A stretch of 64,000 nt of DNA, from NCBI RefSeq assembly GCF_037042905.1, contig NC_087245.1, positions 23,994,501 through 24,058,500 of the forward strand, read 5' to 3'. The first letter of the stretch is position 1. Each line of letters begins with the position of its first letter. The notes below the pieces were generated by a model. The model had not been told where the DNA came from and did not search any database. It saw nothing but the letters and a program-made list of their open reading frames with translations. Positions 59,291 through 64,000 of this stretch are shown here, piece after piece. Origin of the DNA: Lytechinus pictus. Taxonomy: Eukaryota > Echinodermata > Echinoidea > Temnopleuroida > Toxopneustidae. The position numbers and the translations under genes were made by a program.

Positions 59291-59944
59291 CGACCGGGGG
59301 CGCAACATTGCTCGTATTGCCTGTTTATAGTGAAATTTATTTCCTGCCCAAAAAGGTTAAATTATGCGGCTGATTTAAAATATCCCGTTTTTACGATAAT
59401 AGACAAAAATCAATGTGCTCGAGTTTGAAGTTTGTTTGGCGAGATAGGTATCCTGTTCAGGGTCAGAAAAGGGGTAAATATCAAATTCAGCTGGCGCTAC
59501 GCGCTCGCAATATTTGATTAGTGAGGTGTGTATCCTCTCCATCGATCACACGTACATAAGTCCTTAAAATGTTAGTGTTTTTCATCAAGTCAATATACAT
59601 AGGCCGATCCAGGGGGCAAAGTTTTTGCCCCCCCCCCCCCATGGTGGCGAAAAAAAGGAAAGAAAAAGAAAAGAAAAGACGAAGAGAAAAAGGAAAAACT
59701 TTTAGAATAGGAATTATACCTTAAAAGAGTCCTTCATATTAAGTCAGTATATAAAAATTGAGCTCGCGCTTCGCGCTCGCATCACTGTTTAATTATATAC
59801 GCATCCCAACCTCACAGTTTTTTTTATGCGAACGAGAAGCACAAGCTGAAAATATTTTATATTCTAATCTAACAACTGAAAATGTCCTTTTCATTTCATC
59901 ATTAAAAAAGTTTTCGGCTAGCGCTTCGCGCTCGCATTCATATT

Positions 59945-60450
59945 TTAAAGGACAAGTCCACCCCCTCAAAAAAAAATGTTGATTTGAATAAATAGAGAAA
60001 AATCAAACAAGCATTATGCTGAAAATTTCATCAAAATCGGATGTAAAATAAGAAAATTATGACATTTTAAAATTTTGCTTATTTTTCACAAAACAGTGAT
60101 ATGCACAACTCAGTGACATGCAAATGAGACAGTCGATGATGTCCATCACTCACTAATTCCTTTGTTTTTATTGTTAGAATTTTACAATATTTCATTTTTT
60201 ACAGATTTTACAATATGGACCAACTTGATTGAACCATTCAGTATTAAACAATGCTAATTGCTCATGTTCAGGGAGGAATTAATCGTTGTTTCACACGACA
60301 ACGGAGAAAAATTGAATATTTTATATTTCATATACTAAAATACAAACAGAAGTAGTGAGTGAGTGATGTCATCAGTCTCCTCATTTGCATACCGACAAGG
60401 ATGTGAATATAACTGGTTTGTGAAATTAAGCGAAACTTTAAAATGTTGTA
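59945..60450. mobile_element. TTAA-type MITE, right end missing
   Basis: TTAAAGGACAAGTCCACCCC opens the element in the form of a TTAA target followed by an inverted-repeat terminus. GAGTGATGGACATCATCGACTG-type words near 60128-60150 are mirrored near 60355-60390. The expected complementary right terminus is not present, so the copy is truncated. Confidence 0.5.
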
Positions 60451-60588
60451 GGCCTACCTATTATCTTTGTGTATTTCATATAAGTTTCTCAAAATATTCC
60501 TTTTCAGGTGTCTCGATTGTCAAATATGAAGGCCTATGAGCTAGCGCTGTGCGCTCGCATTTTGATTGGTGAGTTCTGTATACATATA

Positions 60589-61786
60589 CAGTGGCGTAAC
60601 TACCAGGGGGCATGGGGGAACGTGCCCCCCCCCCCCCCCCCGATCGGATGCCCCCCCCAAAAAAAAAAAAAAAATAATAATAATAATTAAATAAAAATAA
60701 AAATAAAAACGGGGAAAAGGAGAAAAAGAGGGAGAAAGGAAGAGAAACGTAATGTGGAAAGAAGAAATTATTGTTTATTATAATGTTATATTATATCATA
60801 ATTATGTTACATAAGAAGCATTTTTTTTTCATGACTTTATGAAACAGTTTGCTCAGGGCCTATGTCTTCATTGTTCCTGGTGCTCACATAGACTGTTTAA
60901 CGAGATGTATAATCCTGTTGTACTAAAACCTCCCGTTTTCACAAATCAATATACACCAAATATATTTCCTCGCAATTCGAGTTATTGTTTTATGTAGTGA
61001 CATTTGCTTTTTTTTTCATGACTACTTAAAGTGATTGCCCAATTTTAAGGTCTTAATATAAACATTTCCTGTCCGTGCTAACGTTCGCATTAGTTGATTG
61101 GTGAGATGTCTGCTCTTCACGAATTCCTAAAATCAGTCCTTAAAATGTCAATTTTTCTGATCTGAATGTCAAAATATTTTAGCTCGCGCTTCGCGCTCGC
61201 ATCATTTGGTTAGTGAAATACGTAAGGACTTAGTGAATTCCTACAAACAAGCCTTAGAATGCCCCTCTTCAGGTCTGAATTTAATAAATTTTCAGCTCGC
61301 GCTTCGCGCTCGCAGTATTTGATTAGTGAGATGCGTATGATAATCATGATTACAATGACTACAAAAAGTGCTACAAAAATACTACAAAGGATGCCACTAT
61401 CATTAGATGACTATGCTGAGATATTTATACTATTAATGGATACCTAAAATATAGTCCTTAAAATGTCCATGTTTGGGGTCACTATATACAAAAATTTCAG
61501 CTCGCGCTTCGCGCTCGCATTGTTTGTTTAGCGAGACAGGTACGTATCACGATTACAAAAATTTGCTTATAATGTCCCTTTTAGGTCTGAATATCACAAA
61601 TTTTCAGCTCGCGCTTCGCGCTCGCATTATTCAACCAGTGAGATACTTATCCGTTTAATGGCATTGCATGTCCTTAAAATTTCTCTATTAGGTCAGCATA
61701 CCTGGCAACTGAGTGCACTCCCTAAGTGACACCAAATTTGTGGTGGTGCCCCTCCCCCCAATGCCGTGACCCACGGTACGCCACTG
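60589..61786. mobile_element. 1.2 kb hAT-like element with CpG-core repeats, 8-bp TSD
   Basis: Left CAGTGGCGTAACTACCAGGG, right GGTACGCCACTG. Flanks TACATATA and TACCTATA are an 8-bp duplication with one change. A C-run (60625-60641) and an A-run follow the left end. Cores GCTCGCGCTTCGCGCTCGC occur near 61182, 61294, 61500 and 61606. It aligns along its length with 31184..32112 (for example GGGAGAAAGGAAGAGAAACG and TTATAATGTTATATTATAT), so the two are copies of one family. Confidence 0.85.
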
Positions 61787-62360
61787 TACCTATAAACTAC
61801 TTGAATTCCCCCCATTTAAAAATTTCGGATCGCGATTTGCGCTCGCATTATTTGCTATAAATGTATCAACCCATGAATGCTGTTCATGATTAGAAAAATA
61901 TGAAATATCCAGTTTTTCAGGCCTCATGCACTGTCAACAAATTTCACGCACTCATTAGGCTTATTAGATTAATAAATATGAAATAATTTTTTTATGAATT
62001 CATAACTAAATAGTCCCTGTTTCAGAAAAAAAATATCGACAAGTTTTAGGAAGAGGAATAGAAGATAGGCATCATTTTTATTTAATGGCAAAATGTCCTT
62101 AGGCCTAAAATGTCTCGATCCTGGTTTAAAATAATAATAAAATATCAGCTCGCGCTTCGCGCTCGCATCATTTATTAAGTGCTTTCCACATCCACTTCAC
62201 AATTCCCCTATATACACAGTGCTTTAAATATTGCTTAAATTGACCCATTTCATATCGGAATTTCAAATATTATGTCCAGCTCGCGATCCGCGCTCGCATT
62301 ATTGATTTTCATTATGAAAAATGAAATGTATTCAGAATGCCCAGATTCTGTCTAACTCTA

Positions 62361-62778
62361 AAGGCGACCGCACACCTTACGACTGGTCTGCGACCCGATT
62401 TTGGAACAAATCACATTTTGCTCATTATCTGAAGATGTGAATGGAACATATCATTTTATTTGAGGTTAGAATTAATTGAAATAATTATATTATAACAATT
62501 TTGAAAAATTGCAAGCCCTTATTTTGGAGTAAAGTCCAAATTAGTTTCAAATCGTAGCCAATCGTAAGACTGCTATGACGTCATTACGACTAGATATTAA
62601 ATTCGCTTTTATTCTAAGAATGATGATAGCATAGTCACAAATTTGATCATAGGTATTCGTACGATGATTTCGAACATTACACAGTAACTTATTCCAAGTC
62701 TAAATATTAGCATCAAATTCTATTACATTTTATTCTGAAATCGGGTCGCAGACCAGTCGTAAGGTGTGCGGTGGCCTT
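62361..62778. mobile_element. 418-bp MITE with GACCGCACACCTTACGAC termini
   Basis: The left AAGGCGACCGCACACCTTACGACTGGTCTGCGACCCGATTT is mirrored almost exactly at the right, giving inverted repeats of 41 bp with one or two mismatches. The interior is AT-rich, without ORF. It is inserted between units of the CpG-core array. Confidence 0.88.
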
Positions 62779-63589
62779 AAAACACGTGCACGCATGTTTA
62801 TTGTGATACGCATCTTGATCTCATTAAATACGTGCTAAAATTATCCAGTTTCAGATCAGAATATCAAAAATTTTCTGCTCGCGCTTTGCGCTCGCATTAT
62901 TAATGTAGGAAGATACCAAAAACTACCCATCATTTTTCATGAGTGACCAAACATGAATCGAGTGTCCCGTTGGGGGTTTGAAATCTAATTTTTTAGGTTG
63001 GAATATCAAAAATGTTCAGCTCGCGCTTCGCGCTCGCATTATTTAATCGTTGAAATATGTATCGTCTTTATGGCTAACTGCAAAACTTCCTTAACAGGTC
63101 CCTTTTCGACCAGGCCAGAACGCACATTAAAAATTTCTGCTCGCGCTTCGCGCTCGTAGTAACTATTTAGTTACATACGCATCTTGTTCAGGTTCACAAA
63201 CATTGCTCAGAATGTTAAATTTTTAGGTCAAAATACATGAAATTTAATTATTTGTTTTATCTCGCATATGGCTTATGAGATTATTGCACATTAATGTTGT
63301 TTATAAAGTAAAGCTAGAAAATGACTGTTAGGACATGGGCGTTTTGCCCCCGTCCCCCCAAAAAAAAAATCACGACATAGAAAAAAAAGAGAAAAAGGGA
63401 AAGGAATTATGGTGAAATATATTATTATTTTCTAAATATTATGTCAAATATATCGCGCTTCGCGTTATCATTATTTATTTAGGCCTTGTGAGATACCTCA
63501 ATGTGTTTTTAAGAATAACATTTCGGAATTTCTTTAACTTCTACCCCCTCCCCATTTTATTTTTATTTTTTATCTTGGCGCCCTCTACA

Positions 63590-63660
63590 AAAGTTCAACA
63601 AGCCCCCCCCCCCCCCCCCCCGTGCAACCCTGCTGAATAAATCACAGCTTCGCCACTGAT
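63590..63660. repeat. C-run and probable element end
   Basis: A run of 18 C followed by GTGCAACCCTGCTGAATAAATCACAGCTTCGCCACTGATG resembles the right end of a CAGTGGCG-type element (complement CAGTGGCGAAGC). Its left end was not identified. Confidence 0.5.
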
Positions 63661-63728
63661 GAGGAGATTGAGTCGATTGCTTCGAGATTGCATTATTCCC
63701 AAGAGGTTATCATTGATATTATTGAAGG

Positions 63729-64000
63729 CCACTAGCGTACCTACGGGGGGGGGGGCAGTCTGCCCCCCTGACGAGCCACAACCCATGCAAAGGACGTATC
63801 CCTGCCCCCCCTGACGAGCTTGAAATACCTTTTTTGCCCCCCCCCCCTGACGAGCTTGAAGACCTTTATTGCCCCCCCCCCCTGACGAGCTTGAAGCTCT
63901 TTTTTTGTGTGTGCTTGTCAATTTCTTTTCTGGTACGAAATCCTTCATTTGTGATTGAAGACCTTTTTTTTTTTTTGCTTGTCAATTTTTTGGCGGACGG
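63729..64000. mobile_element. G-tract element running off the window edge
   Basis: CCACTAGCGTACCTACGGGGGG starts a region with three tandem units of GCCCCCC(C)CTGACGAGCTTGAA, spaced about 55 bp. The words CAGTCTGCCCCCCTGACGA also occur in the arms of the inverted duplication (51165 and 52980). It is truncated by the window end. Confidence 0.55.

Larger units (their letters stand above)
59470..63480. repeat. Long array of the CpG near-palindrome GCTCGCGCTTCGCGCTCGC
   Basis: Copies outside the 60589 element lie near 59491, 59762, 59919, 60540, 61843, 62149, 62279, 62877, 63018 and 63139, with a half core near 63454. Each is followed by ATTATTTGATTAGTGAGAT-like and AAAATGTCCCTTTTTAGG-like spacers, giving units of about 110-160 bp where uninterrupted. 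The array is broken by elements at 59945, 60589 and 62361. C-runs at 59626 and 63603 may mark ends of an enclosing element. Confidence 0.75.

Noticed and set aside
59470..63480. Regularly spaced palindromic repeats resembling a CRISPR array
   Set aside because: The units are long and diverged, the spacers are related to each other, there are no cas genes, and the window is clearly eukaryotic.

Overview
The window looks like AT-rich nuclear DNA of a marine invertebrate deuterostome, most likely an echinoderm and perhaps a sea urchin. The grounds are intron-containing leucine-rich-repeat (LRR) receptor genes, a very dense and nested load of non-LTR retrotransposons, tRNA-derived SINEs and short inverted-repeat DNA elements, long G/C homopolymers and many microsatellites. 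There are no operons, ribosome-binding sites or other prokaryotic features. The species assignment is inference only.

Two host genes can be supported, both on the minus strand and clearly related. Gene 1 (CDS 15029..19793, four coding exons, 631 aa) encodes a single-pass LRR membrane receptor: signal peptide, cysteine-rich LRR N-cap, about 12-13 LRRs, LRR C-cap, one membrane span and a cytoplasmic tail. Two tiny phase-0 exons (57 and 54 bp) each add one ITIM-like tyrosine motif (IVYSSV and INYTTV). A possible 5' untranslated exon lies at 25031..25213. Gene 2 (39041..40849, two exons, 421 aa) is a shorter paralogue with the same N-cap signature (W..DA.C..R.L...P.EC), LRRs, C-cap, a membrane span and a short basic tail without tyrosine motifs. 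Together they look like part of a dispersed LRR surface-receptor family, with one member wired for inhibitory-type phosphotyrosine signalling and one not.

The rest is mostly mobile DNA. 1-15 kb: TIR elements (a 2.2 kb TTAA-flanked element at 4545..6752 with internal tandem repeats, a 0.93 kb near-perfect foldback at 9249..10181, elements at 7286 and 12356) and a tRNA-like gene at 11896. 17-26 kb: small elements inside gene 1 introns and upstream, plus a LINE 3' end. 26.2-30.5 kb: a nearly full-length but frameshifted LINE on the minus strand, with endonuclease, reverse transcriptase and C-terminal CPLC domain. 31-36 kb: a hAT-like element with a perfect 8-bp target duplication, a SINE nested in an older foldback element, a mariner-type element and a duplicated foldback element. 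41-49 kb: TTAA and TA elements, including a 4.0 kb element whose long arms carry repeated inverted octamer pairs and whose centre holds two dead LINE fragments. 49-56.5 kb: a nest of elements in which an inverted duplication is split by two later insertions. 57.5-59.3 kb: an ~800 bp pure polypurine tract followed by a ~40 bp minisatellite. 59.4-63.5 kb: a long tandem family built around the CpG-rich near-palindrome GCTCGCGCTTCGCGCTCGC, itself interrupted by three other elements.

No intact transposase was found, so all DNA elements here appear non-autonomous. Similarity-based names (hAT, mariner, TTAA class) rest on terminal repeats and target duplications that can be read directly, not on database searches.
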